Shown here in pieces: positions 1-9,200 of a stretch of 64,000 bases of DNA. A program made the position numbers and the translations under genes. Position 1 is the first letter of the stretch. Each line of letters opens with the position of its first letter. The DNA is from SZAS-79 sp963844255. GTDB taxonomy: Bacteria; Pseudomonadota; Gammaproteobacteria; Burkholderiales; SG8-39. The stretch spans positions 26,413 to 90,412 of the forward strand of contig CAWJNP010000055.1 of assembly GCA_963844255.1 (NCBI GenBank), in the 5' to 3' direction. Under the pieces are notes generated by a model, which was not told the origin of the DNA, did no database searches, and saw only the letters and a list, made by a program, of their open reading frames with translations.

Positions 1-173
1 AGCCGGTGCCGCAGGCGATCTCGAGCACGGTGCGCGCGGAAAACAATTTCCGGGATCATTGTTTCCAGCCGGCGCAGATCCGCCTGCCGCTCGGGCTTTG
101 CGTACATTCGCTCGTACTCGTTCGCACGGGCGGCGTAATAGGCCTGCAGGGAGGGTTCGGGTTGCGGCATCAT
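1..173 (-). CDS. SAM-dependent methyltransferase, N-terminal part (gene runs off the window; frameshifted)
   Basis: Reading the minus strand from ATG at 173 (a second ATG follows at 170) gives a polar start with YYAARANEYERMY, typical of small class I methyltransferases. After about 43 codons the reading frame must move by one base to reach the SAM-binding motif VLEIACGTG at the window edge. Dropping one T from the TTTT run (plus-strand AAAA at 40-43) restores a continuous reading, so the break is probably a homopolymer miscall. The rest of the gene lies outside the window. It is divergent from the SDR at 204. Substrate unknown. Confidence 0.7.
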   Translation of the reverse strand, partial: MMPQPEPSLQAYYAARANEYERMYAKPERQADLRRLETMIPEIVFRAHRARDRLRHR

Positions 174-203
174 GCTGGAATATTACATTCAGGGAGGGTG
201 GAC

Positions 204-989
204 ATGGGAGAGCGCAAGACGGCAATTATTACCGGTTCGGCGACCGGCGTGGGCGCGGCAACCGCGCTGGGCCTGGCGCAGCGTGGCTACGATGTGCTGA
301 TCAACTATTCCAAGAGCGAACGCGAGGCAAAAGAAGCCGAGGCGGCCTGTCGCGCGGCGGGTTCGGATACGCTGCTGGTACAGGGCGACGTGGCAAATGA
401 TGCGGACTGCCGCGCCATCGTCGCGGCGGCGATGGCGCGCTGGAAGCGGCTCGATGCATTGGTGAACAACGCGGGCGTCACCACGTTTGCGGGTTCGGCC
501 AACTGGGATGCGCTGGATGCAGACGTTTTCCAGCGTATCGTCGGCGTGAACGTCATCGGCACTTTCCAGATGATCCGCGCCGCGGTCAGCCATCTCAAGG
601 CGTCTAACGGCGCAATCGTCAATGTCTCATCGATCGCCGGCGCGCTCGGGATCGGTTCCTCCGTTCCGTACGTCGCCTCGAAGGGTGCGGTGAATTCGCT
701 CACCCTGCACCTGGCGCGGGCGCTTGCGCCGGAAATTCGTGTGAATGCAGTCTGCCCCGGGCTGATCACCACGCGCTGGTTCGTTGACGGCATCGGCCAG
801 GCGGCGGCCGACAAACTGCGCGCAGGTTACGAGGCAACGGTTCCGCTCGGGCGCGCCTGCACGGCTGAGGACGTGGCCGAGTCGGTTATCTGGCTGGTCG
901 ATGGCGCTCGGACGATTACCGGAGAGTTGATCCTGCTCGATTCAGGCATGCATCTGGGTGGCAGGCAGCAGTCAATCGCGCGCAAGTAG
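204..989 (+). CDS. SDR family NAD(P)-dependent oxidoreductase
   Basis: A 261-residue classical short-chain dehydrogenase/reductase. The cofactor motif TGSATGVG lies at residues 10-17, NNAG at 88-91, the catalytic serine in VSSIAG (about 142-143), and Tyr156-x3-Lys160 in YVASK. The C-terminus carries the usual PG-x-TTR stretch and GELILLDSG. The reading frame is open further upstream, but ATG 204 follows the purine-rich AGGGAGGG stretch and matches the normal SDR length. The family reduces ketones or oxidises alcohols with NAD(P)H; the substrate cannot be read from sequence. It precedes an M20 hydrolase by 45 nt and probably shares its transcript. Confidence 0.9.
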   Translation: MGERKTAIITGSATGVGAATALGLAQRGYDVLINYSKSEREAKEAEAACRAAGSDTLLVQGDVANDADCRAIVAAAMARWKRLDALVNNAGVTTFAGSANWDALDADVFQRIVGVNVIGTFQMIRAAVSHLKASNGAIVNVSSIAGALGIGSSVPYVASKGAVNSLTLHLARALAPEIRVNAVCPGLITTRWFVDGIGQAAADKLRAGYEATVPLGRACTAEDVAESVIWLVDGARTITGELILLDSGMHLGGRQQSIARK

Positions 990-1034
990 CTGCGACCAGC
1001 CTTGTCGCCTTCGTCCCCTCATGAAAGGAACGCG

Positions 1035-2432
1035 ATGAACCGTGCCGATACGATTCACGATGTCGAGCAGCATTTCGACGGTGGCGGATTCTTAAAGGAT
1101 CTCGCCCGCCGGGTGGCGATCCCGACCGAAAGCCAGGATCCCGGGCGCGGTGCCGAGCTGTCGGCCTACCTTGATCTGGAGATGCGGCCGACGCTCGAGC
1201 GGCTGGGATTTCGCTGCACGACGCTTGCGAACCCCGTTGGAAAGGGCGGGCCGTTCCTGATTGCTGAACGCATCGAGGATCCGGCACTGCCGACGGTGCT
1301 GACCTATGGGCACGGGGACGTGATCCGCGGCCAGGACGTGCAGTGGCGCGAAGGTCTCTCGCCATGGACGCTGACCCGCGAAGGCGATCGGCTCTACGGG
1401 CGCGGTACTGCGGACAACAAGGGGCAGCACTCGATCAACCTCGCCGCCATCGCGGCGGTCATCGCGCGTCGCGGACGCCTTGGTTTCAACGTGAAGGCGT
1501 TGTTCGAGACCGGCGAGGAGGTCGGCTCGCCGGGATTGCGGGAGGTGTGTGCCGCACACAAGGAGCAGTTGGCTGCAGATGTGCTGATCGCCTCGGACGG
1601 CCCGCGGCTTCAGGCCGGCCGGCCGACGCTGTTTCTGGGCTCGCGCGGTGCATACAACTTCGATCTCACCGTGGATCTGCGTTCGGGCGGGCATCACTCG
1701 GGCAACTGGGGCGGTTTGCTGCGCAATCCCGGAATCGTCCTCGCCCATGCGATCGCTTCGATTACCGACGCCAGAGGCGCGTTGCGGATACCTGAATGGC
1801 GACCCGAGTCGCTGACACCGTCGGTCCGCAGGGCCATCTCGGATCTGATCATCGACGGCGGGGAGGAGGGGCCGCAGATTGACACCGACTGGGGCGAGCC
1901 GGGCCTGACCCCTGCCGAGCGCGTATTCGGCTGGTGCAGTTTCGAAGTGCTTGCCTTCGTGACCGGCAATCCGGACAAGCCGGTCAATGCGATTCCGCCG
2001 CGGGCGAGCGCGCATTGCCAACTGCGCTACGTGGTGGGGATCGATCCGGACGACATCCTTCCGGCGCTGCGGCGCCATCTGGACGCAAACAATTTTTCGC
2101 TGGTCAAACTCGCACCGGCGCGCGACGGGTACTTTCCCGCCACGCGTCTCGACCCCGAGCACCCCTGGGTGAAGTGGGTCGCCGCATCTGTCGAACGCAC
2201 CACCGGAGTACCGCCGGCGATTTTGCCCAACCTCGGCGGAACGCTGCCCAATGATGTGTTTGCCGATACCCTCGGTCTGCCCACGGTGTGGATTCCGCAC
2301 TCATACGCTGCGTGCTCACAGCATGCGCCGAACGAGCATCTGCTGGCCAGCGTGGCGCGCGACGCCTTGCGCATCATGGCCGGTGTGTTCTGGGATCTGG
2401 GTGAGGAGGGCACGCCTGTACGTAAGGTCTGA
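1035..2432 (+). CDS. M20 family metallopeptidase / dipeptidase-like hydrolase
   Basis: A 465-residue M20 (ArgE/DapE/CPG2-type) zinc hydrolase. Metal ligands and catalytic residues are visible: YGHGD (His93, Asp95), GTADNKGQ (Asp127), TGEEVGSPG (Glu161 as general base, Glu162), ASDGPR, and a late histidine in the QHAPNEH stretch. A dimerisation (lid) domain interrupts the catalytic halves, with GGHHSGNWGG at its start. ATG 1035 is chosen because an AAAGGA ribosome site sits just upstream; a TTG at 1002 is in frame but has no such support. It probably cleaves an amide or peptide bond in small N-acyl compounds. It lies between an SDR and a sugar-type ABC importer. Confidence 0.88.
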   Translation: MNRADTIHDVEQHFDGGGFLKDLARRVAIPTESQDPGRGAELSAYLDLEMRPTLERLGFRCTTLANPVGKGGPFLIAERIEDPALPTVLTYGHGDVIRGQDVQWREGLSPWTLTREGDRLYGRGTADNKGQHSINLAAIAAVIARRGRLGFNVKALFETGEEVGSPGLREVCAAHKEQLAADVLIASDGPRLQAGRPTLFLGSRGAYNFDLTVDLRSGGHHSGNWGGLLRNPGIVLAHAIASITDARGALRIPEWRPESLTPSVRRAISDLIIDGGEEGPQIDTDWGEPGLTPAERVFGWCSFEVLAFVTGNPDKPVNAIPPRASAHCQLRYVVGIDPDDILPALRRHLDANNFSLVKLAPARDGYFPATRLDPEHPWVKWVAASVERTTGVPPAILPNLGGTLPNDVFADTLGLPTVWIPHSYAACSQHAPNEHLLASVARDALRIMAGVFWDLGEEGTPVRKV

Positions 2433-2568
2433 GCACGCGCGTTGCGCAGCGTGTTCGCTGCACTGCGGCATCGAAAGTGCAGCGCCCAGACGCATAGATG
2501 GTTAGCATTACATTCTCTTCAGGAACCCTCGCTGGCACTGGCCCTATCATTATTTAACGGAGGTTTTG

Positions 2569-3921
2569 ATGGCTTCAAAGAATTTTTCCCGTCGTCGCTT
2601 TCTGAAGACAACGGCTGCCGCTTCCGCGGTTGCCTCGGTCGGACCCTACATACGTACCGCAAACGCCGCAGGCAGCGTATCGATCGGCTTCTGGGACCAT
2701 TGGGTGCCCGGCGCCAACAAGACCATGACCAAGCTGTGCGAGGAGTGGGGCGCGAAGAACAAGGTCGACGTGAAGATCGACTACATCACCTCCCAGGGCC
2801 AGAAGAACGTACTCACCATCGTTGCCGAGTCGCAGGCCAAGTCGGGTCACGACATCCTGCAGTTTCCTGCATGGAACACCGCTGATCAGGCGAAGAACCT
2901 GGTTCCGGTCGACGATCTCATGGGGCCGCTGGAGAAGGCGAACGGCAAGGCCATCCCGGTGGTCGAGTTCCTCGGCAAGGTGGATGGCCACTGGCTGGCG
3001 GTACCTGCAACCACCGGCAGCCAGATCAAGGGCCCCTGCGGGCGCATCGACCTGCTGCAGAAACACGCCGGGTTGGATGTGCGCAAAATGTATCCCGGCC
3101 CCGGCGGCAAGCCCGACAAGGCCATGCAGGATGCCTGGACCTGGGAGGCGTTCGTTGTCGCTGCGGAAAAATGCTTCAAGGGAGGCAACCCCTTTGGCGT
3201 GGGATTCGGCCAGACCTCGGATTCGGTTGACTGGGTTGGTGCGCTGTTCCACGCGTTCGGCGCGCAGCTGGTCGACGCCAAGGGCAACATCACGGTCAAG
3301 TCCGACGCGGTCAAGCAGGTACTCGAATACTGCCAGCGACTGGTCAAAGCGGTGCCGGCGGACGTGTTCGCGTGGGACGATGCCTCGAACAACAAGTATC
3401 TCATTTCGGGACAAGGCTCGCTGATCATGAATCCGCCGAGTGCCTGGGCGGTGGCCAAGCGCGACAACATCAAGGTTGCCGAGCAGTGCTGGACGTTCCC
3501 CTCGCCGAAGGGCGCCAAGGGCCGCTACGCCCCGGGCCTGCCGTACTACATGGGCATCTGGAAATGGTCGAAGAACATCTCCGCCTCGAAGAGCCTGCTC
3601 AACTACATCTCGCAGAAATCCTCGATCGAGCAACTGGTCGCGGCCAGCGGCGGTTACGACCTTCCGGGATTCAGCAACCTGCGCGACTTCAAGACCTGGA
3701 AGGAAGAAGGCCCGCCGGTTGGCACTCTGTTCAACTACCCGCCGCATGCTGACCAGATCGTCGACATCGCAGGCGCACCGGCGCCGGTCAAGATCGCCAA
3801 CCAGATCTACAACCAGGCGACCATGACGAAGATGATCGCGAAGTGCACTCAAGGCGGACAGTCCATCGACGCTGCGATCGGCTGGGCGGCCTCGGAACTT
3901 GAAGGCTTCATGCGCACCTGA
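2569..3921 (+). CDS. Extracellular sugar-type (family 1) ABC substrate-binding protein, Tat signal
   Basis: A 450-residue periplasmic binding protein. It starts with a twin-arginine signal: SRRRFLK at residues 7-13, a hydrophobic alanine-rich stretch, and a likely cleavage after TANA. The mature part has the family 1 (UgpB/MalE-like) look, with an opening beta strand SIGFWDHW followed by a long helix. A strong GGAGG (2559-2563) lies 5 nt before ATG 2569. It heads a complete importer with two MalF/MalG-type permeases and a MalK-type ATPase. A stable stem-loop at 3949-3977 separates it from the permeases, an arrangement that often gives excess binding protein. The solute may be a sugar, polyol or another small polar compound given the flanking M20 hydrolases. 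Confidence 0.88.
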   Translation: MASKNFSRRRFLKTTAAASAVASVGPYIRTANAAGSVSIGFWDHWVPGANKTMTKLCEEWGAKNKVDVKIDYITSQGQKNVLTIVAESQAKSGHDILQFPAWNTADQAKNLVPVDDLMGPLEKANGKAIPVVEFLGKVDGHWLAVPATTGSQIKGPCGRIDLLQKHAGLDVRKMYPGPGGKPDKAMQDAWTWEAFVVAAEKCFKGGNPFGVGFGQTSDSVDWVGALFHAFGAQLVDAKGNITVKSDAVKQVLEYCQRLVKAVPADVFAWDDASNNKYLISGQGSLIMNPPSAWAVAKRDNIKVAEQCWTFPSPKGAKGRYAPGLPYYMGIWKWSKNISASKSLLNYISQKSSIEQLVAASGGYDLPGFSNLRDFKTWKEEGPPVGTLFNYPPHADQIVDIAGAPAPVKIANQIYNQATMTKMIAKCTQGGQSIDAAIGWAASELEGFMRT

Positions 3922-3948
3922 AGTCGCTGGTCCGGTAAAGCTCGCCAG

Positions 3949-3977
3949 GGGAGGGGCCGTCGCCGACGGTCCCTCCC
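3949..3977 (+). terminator. Intra-operon stem-loop between binding protein and permease genes
   Basis: GGGAGGGGCCGTC at 3949-3961 pairs with GACGGTCCCTCCC at 3965-3977: a 13-bp stem with one G-T pair and a GCC loop. It sits 27 nt after the stop of the binding-protein gene. No long T-run follows (GCGTTTGATTAA), so it more likely acts as a partial terminator or as 3' mRNA protection than as a full stop. Confidence 0.6.
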
Positions 3978-4022
3978 GCGTTTGATTAACCAGTGCAAAA
4001 GAAATCCGGGAACTACACTCCT

Positions 4023-4952
4023 ATGGCTGACGCCACGATGAGTAATGTCGCCACGCCTGTGGACAAGCGGCGCATGACGCTCAAGCGGTTTACGCGACGC
4101 AAGTCCACGATCGCCTTCATGATGGCTTTGCCGCTGATCCTGCTGATCAGCCTGCTGGTACTCTACCCCGCGTTTTATTCGATGTACCTTGCGACCCTGA
4201 ACAAATCGATGGAGAGGTTTGTCGGTTTCGACAACTTCCTGTTCCTGTTCAAACGCGACACTTTCTGGATGGTGGTCAAGCAGTCCTGCCTGTTCGCCAT
4301 CAGTGCAGTGTTGTTCAAGGCGATCATCGGTTTTGTGGTGGCGCACTTCGTGCACAACATACCGGCCAAGGGCCAGCGCAAATGGCGTGGCATGCTCCTG
4401 GTGCCCTGGGTGATCCCGCCTGCCATGAGCACGCTGGGCTGGTTCTGGCTGTTCGATCCGACCTACAGTGCGTTCAACTGGATCCTGGTGCGTATCGGCC
4501 TGGACGGGATCAACTGGCTGGGCACACCCGGCTGGGCGCGGTTTTCGGTGATCCTGGTCAACATCTGGTACGGTGCACCGTTCTTCCTGATCATGTACCT
4601 TGCGGCACTGAAATCGGTGCCCGACCAATTGTTCGAGGCGGCCTCGATCGACGGCGCCAGCTGGTGGCAGAAGATCTGGTACATCACGCTGCCGATGATG
4701 CGCAACATCATCTCGATCACGGTGCTGTTCTCGCTGATCGTGACTTTCGCCAACTTCGATATCGTGCGCATCCTTACGAGCGGCGGACCGGTCGACCAGA
4801 CCCATGTGTTCGCGACCTGGGCGTTCATCCTGGGCATCCAGGGCAATGACATTCCGCTGGGCGCGAGCGTGTCGCTCTTCATGTTCCCGATCCTCGGGAT
4901 CGCCGCGATCTTCATCCTGCGCGGCGTGAATCAACGCGGCAACGAGGCCTGA
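4023..4952 (+). CDS. ABC transporter permease, MalF/UgpA type
   Basis: A 309-residue inner-membrane permease with about six hydrophobic helices. The cytoplasmic coupling (EAA) loop is visible as EAASIDGASWWQKIW about 85 residues from the C-terminus, where it docks onto the ATPase. ATG 4023 is used; a GTG 30 nt upstream and an ATG 15 nt downstream are also in frame, and no clear ribosome site decides between them. It follows the binding protein and its stem-loop and is followed after 2 nt by the second permease, so the two are translated together and likely form the heterodimeric channel. Confidence 0.88.
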   Translation: MADATMSNVATPVDKRRMTLKRFTRRKSTIAFMMALPLILLISLLVLYPAFYSMYLATLNKSMERFVGFDNFLFLFKRDTFWMVVKQSCLFAISAVLFKAIIGFVVAHFVHNIPAKGQRKWRGMLLVPWVIPPAMSTLGWFWLFDPTYSAFNWILVRIGLDGINWLGTPGWARFSVILVNIWYGAPFFLIMYLAALKSVPDQLFEAASIDGASWWQKIWYITLPMMRNIISITVLFSLIVTFANFDIVRILTSGGPVDQTHVFATWAFILGIQGNDIPLGASVSLFMFPILGIAAIFILRGVNQRGNEA

Positions 4953-4954
4953 TC

Positions 4955-5863
4955 ATGACTAATACTGCAGCCGCTGCCGCGGGCACGCGCACGGCGAGAC
5001 ACGCGAGCATGCACAACGACCGCCGCTGGGCGATGATCTGGTCGTACGTGTTCCTGGTGATCTTCGCGATCTTCTTCCTGTTGCCGCCGGTATACATGCT
5101 GATCACTTCTCTGAAGACCAGCAACGAGATCTCGGCAGTCACCAACCCCTGGTGGGTGTTCCATCCGACCCTCGAAAACTATGAGGCGCTGCTCGGATCG
5201 TCCACCTACATGACGTTCTTCCGAAATTCCGCGGTGGTCTCGATCATCGTGGTCACGGTGACCATGCTGATCAGCATCCCGGCGGCGTTTTCGCTGTCGC
5301 GGATGAAGTTCTGGGGGTCGACCACGCTGGCAACGGGAGTGTTCCTCACATATCTTGTTCCCGACACGCTGCTGTTCATTCCCCTGTTCAAGATCTTCGC
5401 CTGGATCCACGAGCTGACCGGAATCGAGCTGATCAACCACTGGTGGGTGCTGATCCTGCTCTACCCGACGCTCACGGTTCCGTTTGCGACCTGGATCCTG
5501 ATCGCTTACTTTGCTTCGATCCCCAAGGAACTCGACGAGGCCGCTCTGATCGACGGTGCGGGCTACTTCCAGATGCTGACCAAGATCTTCATCCCCGTCG
5601 CGCTGCCCGGCATCATTGCGGCCACGATCTTTGCGTTTACCGTGGCCTGGTCGCAGTTCCTGTATCCGCTTGCGTTTACAACGTCGACCGATCAGCTGGT
5701 TCTCCCCGTGGGGATTGTCACCACGCTCATCAAGGGAGACGTGTACAACTGGGGCCAGATCATGACCGGTGCGTTGCTGGGCGCGGCGCCGCCGCTGCTG
5801 ATCTACGCATTCCTGATGGACTACTACATCGCCGGCCTCACCGCCGGCGCGACGAAGGGATAG
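4955..5863 (+). CDS. ABC transporter permease, MalG/UgpE type
   Basis: A 302-residue membrane protein with six predicted helices. It has the MalG-like opening loop (FLLPPVYMLITSLK) and an EAA coupling motif DEAALIDGAGYFQML near residue 195. It starts 2 nt after the preceding permease and ends 4 nt before the ATPase gene, the tight spacing of a co-translated transporter operon. Within the family, MalF-like and MalG-like subunits pair 1:1 to make the transmembrane pore. Confidence 0.88.
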   Translation: MTNTAAAAAGTRTARHASMHNDRRWAMIWSYVFLVIFAIFFLLPPVYMLITSLKTSNEISAVTNPWWVFHPTLENYEALLGSSTYMTFFRNSAVVSIIVVTVTMLISIPAAFSLSRMKFWGSTTLATGVFLTYLVPDTLLFIPLFKIFAWIHELTGIELINHWWVLILLYPTLTVPFATWILIAYFASIPKELDEAALIDGAGYFQMLTKIFIPVALPGIIAATIFAFTVAWSQFLYPLAFTTSTDQLVLPVGIVTTLIKGDVYNWGQIMTGALLGAAPPLLIYAFLMDYYIAGLTAGATKG

Positions 5864-5867
5864 ACGC

Positions 5868-6968
5868 ATGGCAAACGTAACGTTGCGCAAGCTGGTCAAG
5901 AACTACGAGGAGACACCGGCCGTACGCGGTATCGATCTCGAGATCGCCGACAAGGAATTCGTCGTCCTGGTGGGCCCCTCGGGCTGCGGCAAGAGCACCA
6001 CGCTGCGCATGATCGCCGGGCTGGAGGAGATCAGTGGCGGGGACATCCTGATCGGGGAGGATGTAGTCAACGACATGCCCCCCAAGGACCGCGACATCGC
6101 GATGGTGTTCCAGAACTACGCCCTGTATCCGCATATGTCGGTGTACGAGAACATGTCGTTCGGCCTGCGCCTCAAGAAGGTGCCGACGAGCGAGATCACG
6201 CAGCGGGTCGAGAACGCGGCACGGATCCTGGACATCACCGAGCTGCTGGAGCGCAAGCCCAAGCAACTCTCGGGTGGGCAGCGCCAGCGCGTGGCCATGG
6301 GCCGGGCGATCGTGCGCGACCCGAAGGTGTTCCTGTTTGACGAGCCCTTGTCGAACCTGGACGCCAAGCTGCGCGTGCAGATGCGCACGGAAATCAAGAA
6401 AGTCCACCAGAAGGTCCGCACGACGACGGTCTATGTCACCCACGACCAGATCGAGGCAATGACCCTGGCTGATCGCGTCGTCGTCATGAACGCGGGTCGC
6501 ATCGAGCAGGTCGGGACGCCGCACGACCTCTACCATACGCCGCAGACAAAATTCGTCGCCGGATTCATCGGTTCGCCCGCCATGAATTTCATGCCGTGCA
6601 AGCTGGAGGAAGCTTCGGGCGGGCTGCGTGTCAAGCTGTCCGACCAGCTCTCGTTCCCGGTGCCGGCCAGTCGTACCGAGCGCTACCGCGCTTACCTGAC
6701 GAACGGCAAGCTGCTGTTCGGCCTGCGCCCTGAGCACATCGTCGAGAAGCGTCCACATTCCGAACCTGAGCAGCATGATTTCGAGGTCAAGCTCGATGTG
6801 ACCGAGCCCATGGGGATGGAGACGATGGTGTATTTCACCATTGGCGGTACCGAAGTGTGCGGGCGGGTCAATCCGAATTCGGATGCGCGGGAAGGAATGC
6901 CGATGACGCTGGTGGCCGACCTGGCGAACATGCATCTGATCGATGACGCGAACGGGAAGGTCCTGTAG
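5868..6968 (+). CDS. ABC transporter ATP-binding protein, MalK/UgpC type
   Basis: A 366-residue ATPase with Walker A GPSGCGKST, signature LSGGQRQR, Walker B FLFDEPLSNLD and switch histidine in VTHDQ. The C-terminal 120 or so residues form the TOBE/MOP-type domain typical of sugar importer ATPases (GLRPEH at the conserved position). It completes the importer encoded by the three preceding genes. It is followed 33 nt later by an M20 amidohydrolase, so uptake and hydrolysis of the ligand may be co-expressed. Confidence 0.92.
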   Translation: MANVTLRKLVKNYEETPAVRGIDLEIADKEFVVLVGPSGCGKSTTLRMIAGLEEISGGDILIGEDVVNDMPPKDRDIAMVFQNYALYPHMSVYENMSFGLRLKKVPTSEITQRVENAARILDITELLERKPKQLSGGQRQRVAMGRAIVRDPKVFLFDEPLSNLDAKLRVQMRTEIKKVHQKVRTTTVYVTHDQIEAMTLADRVVVMNAGRIEQVGTPHDLYHTPQTKFVAGFIGSPAMNFMPCKLEEASGGLRVKLSDQLSFPVPASRTERYRAYLTNGKLLFGLRPEHIVEKRPHSEPEQHDFEVKLDVTEPMGMETMVYFTIGGTEVCGRVNPNSDAREGMPMTLVADLANMHLIDDANGKVL

Positions 6969-7001
6969 AGGGACGGCCGTTCGCCTGAGGGAGTCCCGGC
7001 A

Positions 7002-8180
7002 ATGAACGCGCCCGACAAGTCCGCCGCGAGGATCGCGGCCCTGCACGCCGACATGACCTTGTGGCGGCGCGACATTCATGCCCACCCGGAACTCGGCTTC
7101 GAGGAACATCGTACGGCCGATCTGGTGGCGGGGAAGCTTGCCTCGTTTGGCATCGAAGTGCACCGGGGCCTGGGCAAGACCGGTGTGGTCGGCATCCTCA
7201 AGGTCGGCAACAGCACGCGTAGGCTGGGTCTTCGCGCCGACATGGACGCGCTGCCCATTCATGAGGCAAATACCTTCGAGCATCGATCGCAGCATCCGGG
7301 GGTGATGCACGCCTGCGGGCACGACGGTCACACCACCATGCTGCTGGGTGCAGCGAGGTACCTTGCCGAAACCCGCGAATTCGACGGCACGGTGCACTTC
7401 ATCTTTCAGCCGGCCGAGGAGGGCATTGGTGGCGCCAAGGCCATGGTCGACGAGGGACTGTTCGAAAAATTTCCCTGCGATTCAATATTCGGAATGCACA
7501 ACCGTCCATCGCTGCCGGTAGGGCAGTTTGCCGTGAAGTCCGGTCCGATGATGGCAGGTGGCGCATTCTTCGACATCAAGGTCACGGGGAAGGGCGCACA
7601 TGGCGCGCGCCCGGAAACGGGCGTCGACGCGGCCCTGGTGGCGGCGCACATTGCAGTGGCGCTGCAGAGCATCGTGTCGCGCAACCTGGCCCCGGTGGAC
7701 ACTGCAGTGCTTTCGGTCACGAAGATCCACGCCGGGGATGCCTACAACGTGATCCCGCAGACTGCGGCGCTGGGCGGAACGGTGCGCGCATTCTCGCGCG
7801 AGGTCATGGTGATGATCGAGGCACGCATGAAGCGGGTCGCTGCCAGTACGGCGGAGGCCTTCGGCGCTTCCGCAGAAGTCGATTTCCGCAACCTGTTTGC
7901 CCCGACCGTCAACAACCCCGCCGAGGCTGACTACGCGGCGCGGATCTGCACCGAACTGGTCGGCGCTGACAAGGTGAATCGCAACCCCGCACTGGTCATG
8001 GCCTCGGAGGATTTTTCCTACATGCTCGAGCGGGTACCGGGCTGCTATATCAATATCGGCAACGGCTCCGTCGAAGGCGGATGCGAGGTTCACAACCCGG
8101 CATATGATTTCAATGATGCGGCGTTGCCGCTGGGCGCGGCGTTCTTCGTGCGGCTGGTGGAGTCCAAACTCCACGCCTGA
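7002..8180 (+). CDS. M20 family amidohydrolase, hippurate hydrolase/HipO-like
   Basis: A 392-residue M20D amidohydrolase. Metal-binding residues appear as HACGHDGH (Cys105, His107), the acidic pair in PAEEG, and the late His-Asn segment. The N-terminus (WRRDIHAHPELGFEE) is characteristic of the HipO/IAA-amino acid hydrolase group, which releases an amino acid or ammonia from N-acyl or amide substrates in the cytoplasm. It is the last gene of the importer operon and is convergent with the minus-strand gene at 8312. The exact amide substrate is unknown. Confidence 0.9.
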   Translation: MNAPDKSAARIAALHADMTLWRRDIHAHPELGFEEHRTADLVAGKLASFGIEVHRGLGKTGVVGILKVGNSTRRLGLRADMDALPIHEANTFEHRSQHPGVMHACGHDGHTTMLLGAARYLAETREFDGTVHFIFQPAEEGIGGAKAMVDEGLFEKFPCDSIFGMHNRPSLPVGQFAVKSGPMMAGGAFFDIKVTGKGAHGARPETGVDAALVAAHIAVALQSIVSRNLAPVDTAVLSVTKIHAGDAYNVIPQTAALGGTVRAFSREVMVMIEARMKRVAASTAEAFGASAEVDFRNLFAPTVNNPAEADYAARICTELVGADKVNRNPALVMASEDFSYMLERVPGCYINIGNGSVEGGCEVHNPAYDFNDAALPLGAAFFVRLVESKLHA

Positions 8181-8196
8181 GTTTTCCGTGCGCTGG

Positions 8197-8270
8197 TCGT
8201 GTATCGATACCGATACACCGGCTGCCATGAAAGCCGCGCCAGGTCTGGAGTTTTAGAAATAAAAGTTCAA
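8197..8270 (-). repeat. Copy C of a dispersed ~77-nt 3' element
   Basis: Read on the minus strand this runs TTGAAC-TTTTATTTC, about 38 nt of variable sequence containing the palindrome CCAGACCTGG (8239-8248), then a 20-bp imperfect palindrome at 8199-8218 (TGTATCGGTATCGATACA core). The same architecture occurs at 52851-52927 and 57758-57834. It lies about 40 nt after the stop codon of the metallo-hydrolase gene, in its orientation, between two convergent genes. No coding potential is seen in 8181-8311. Function unknown. Confidence 0.65.
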
Positions 8271-8311
8271 GATTTTGCGGCGCGGTGCGGCGCGTCCCTC
8301 GGCCGGTGTAC

Positions 8312-9196
8312 CTACCAGGGCATGGCGTCGTACTCGAACTCGAAAGCGTCGCCGTGACGCACGATTCGTCCGGCCGAGGGCAGCGGAAAATGCCCGGTGC
8401 AGACCAGCGTGCGCGTTTCGCAGTAGCGTTCGAGAAAAGATCGACGGCTGTTCGCCGCCACCTCTGGATCCCAGTCGGCTGCAATCTGCCATTCAGGGTG
8501 ACGACACTGGACCGGGCAGTGCATCAGGTCGCCCGACATGACCGCATGCTCGCCCTTCGATGACAGGTGGACCGCGACGTGGTCCGGCGTGTGGCCGGGC
8601 GTGGCCTCCAGACGGACTTCGTCGTCCAGCGCATAGTCGTTGGCGACCAGTTCGGCGCGACCGGCTGCCACGATGGGCAGGACGCTGTCCTCGAGCGTGG
8701 CGCGGGAAAACCGGGGATGTCCGACGTCGCGCCACACTTCGAGTTCCTTCTTCGAAAATACGTAGCGCGCATTCGGAAACGTGGGTACCCAGCGCCCGTC
8801 CTCGAGGCGCGTGTTCCAGCCGACATGGTCGCTGTGCAGATGGGTGCAGAACACGAAATCGATGTCCGCCGGCGCCAGGCCGTGCGCCGCGAGTGCGTGC
8901 AGGTAGGTTGCATCCGTTTTCTGGTGCCACTGCGGGCGGCCCGGCCGTTCCTTGTGGTTGCCGACACAGGTGTCGATCAGGATCGTGTGGTGCGAGGTGC
9001 GCACCACGTAGCTCTGCATGGGAAATATCAGCGAGTCGGATTTCGGATCGTAGGCCTTCGGCGCAAGCCACGAGAAATGCGGTGCCCACTGCGCATCCGT
9101 GACCGCGGGGAAAAAGGCGCGCCGGTCGAAGGGCATGACCATCTCGAGGGCACGGACGATCGTCAGGTTTCCGATGCGGCGTCCCTGGTTTTTCAT
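8312..9196 (-). CDS. MBL-fold metallo-hydrolase (lactonase-like)
   Basis: A 294-residue metallo-beta-lactamase-fold protein. The dinuclear zinc site is visible as THLHSDHVGW (His119, His121, Asp123, His124), with the later ligands in ATPGHTPDH, SGDLMH and CTGHF. The arrangement is that of AHL-lactonase/AttM-like hydrolases. Its ATG lies 4 nt after the pcaG stop, so it is the third gene of the pcaH-pcaG transcript. In that context it might hydrolyse a lactone or ester intermediate of aromatic breakdown, though this is inference from position. Confidence 0.88.
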   Translation of the reverse strand: MKNQGRRIGNLTIVRALEMVMPFDRRAFFPAVTDAQWAPHFSWLAPKAYDPKSDSLIFPMQSYVVRTSHHTILIDTCVGNHKERPGRPQWHQKTDATYLHALAAHGLAPADIDFVFCTHLHSDHVGWNTRLEDGRWVPTFPNARYVFSKKELEVWRDVGHPRFSRATLEDSVLPIVAAGRAELVANDYALDDEVRLEATPGHTPDHVAVHLSSKGEHAVMSGDLMHCPVQCRHPEWQIAADWDPEVAANSRRSFLERYCETRTLVCTGHFPLPSAGRIVRHGDAFEFEYDAMPW

Positions 9197-9200
9197 GGGC

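Noticed and set aside
5838..7397. Long minus-strand frame of 519 codons over the ATPase and M20 genes
   Set aside because: The composition is His, Arg and Asp rich with no motif; the plus-strand genes have clear active-site motifs. It is a high-GC shadow.
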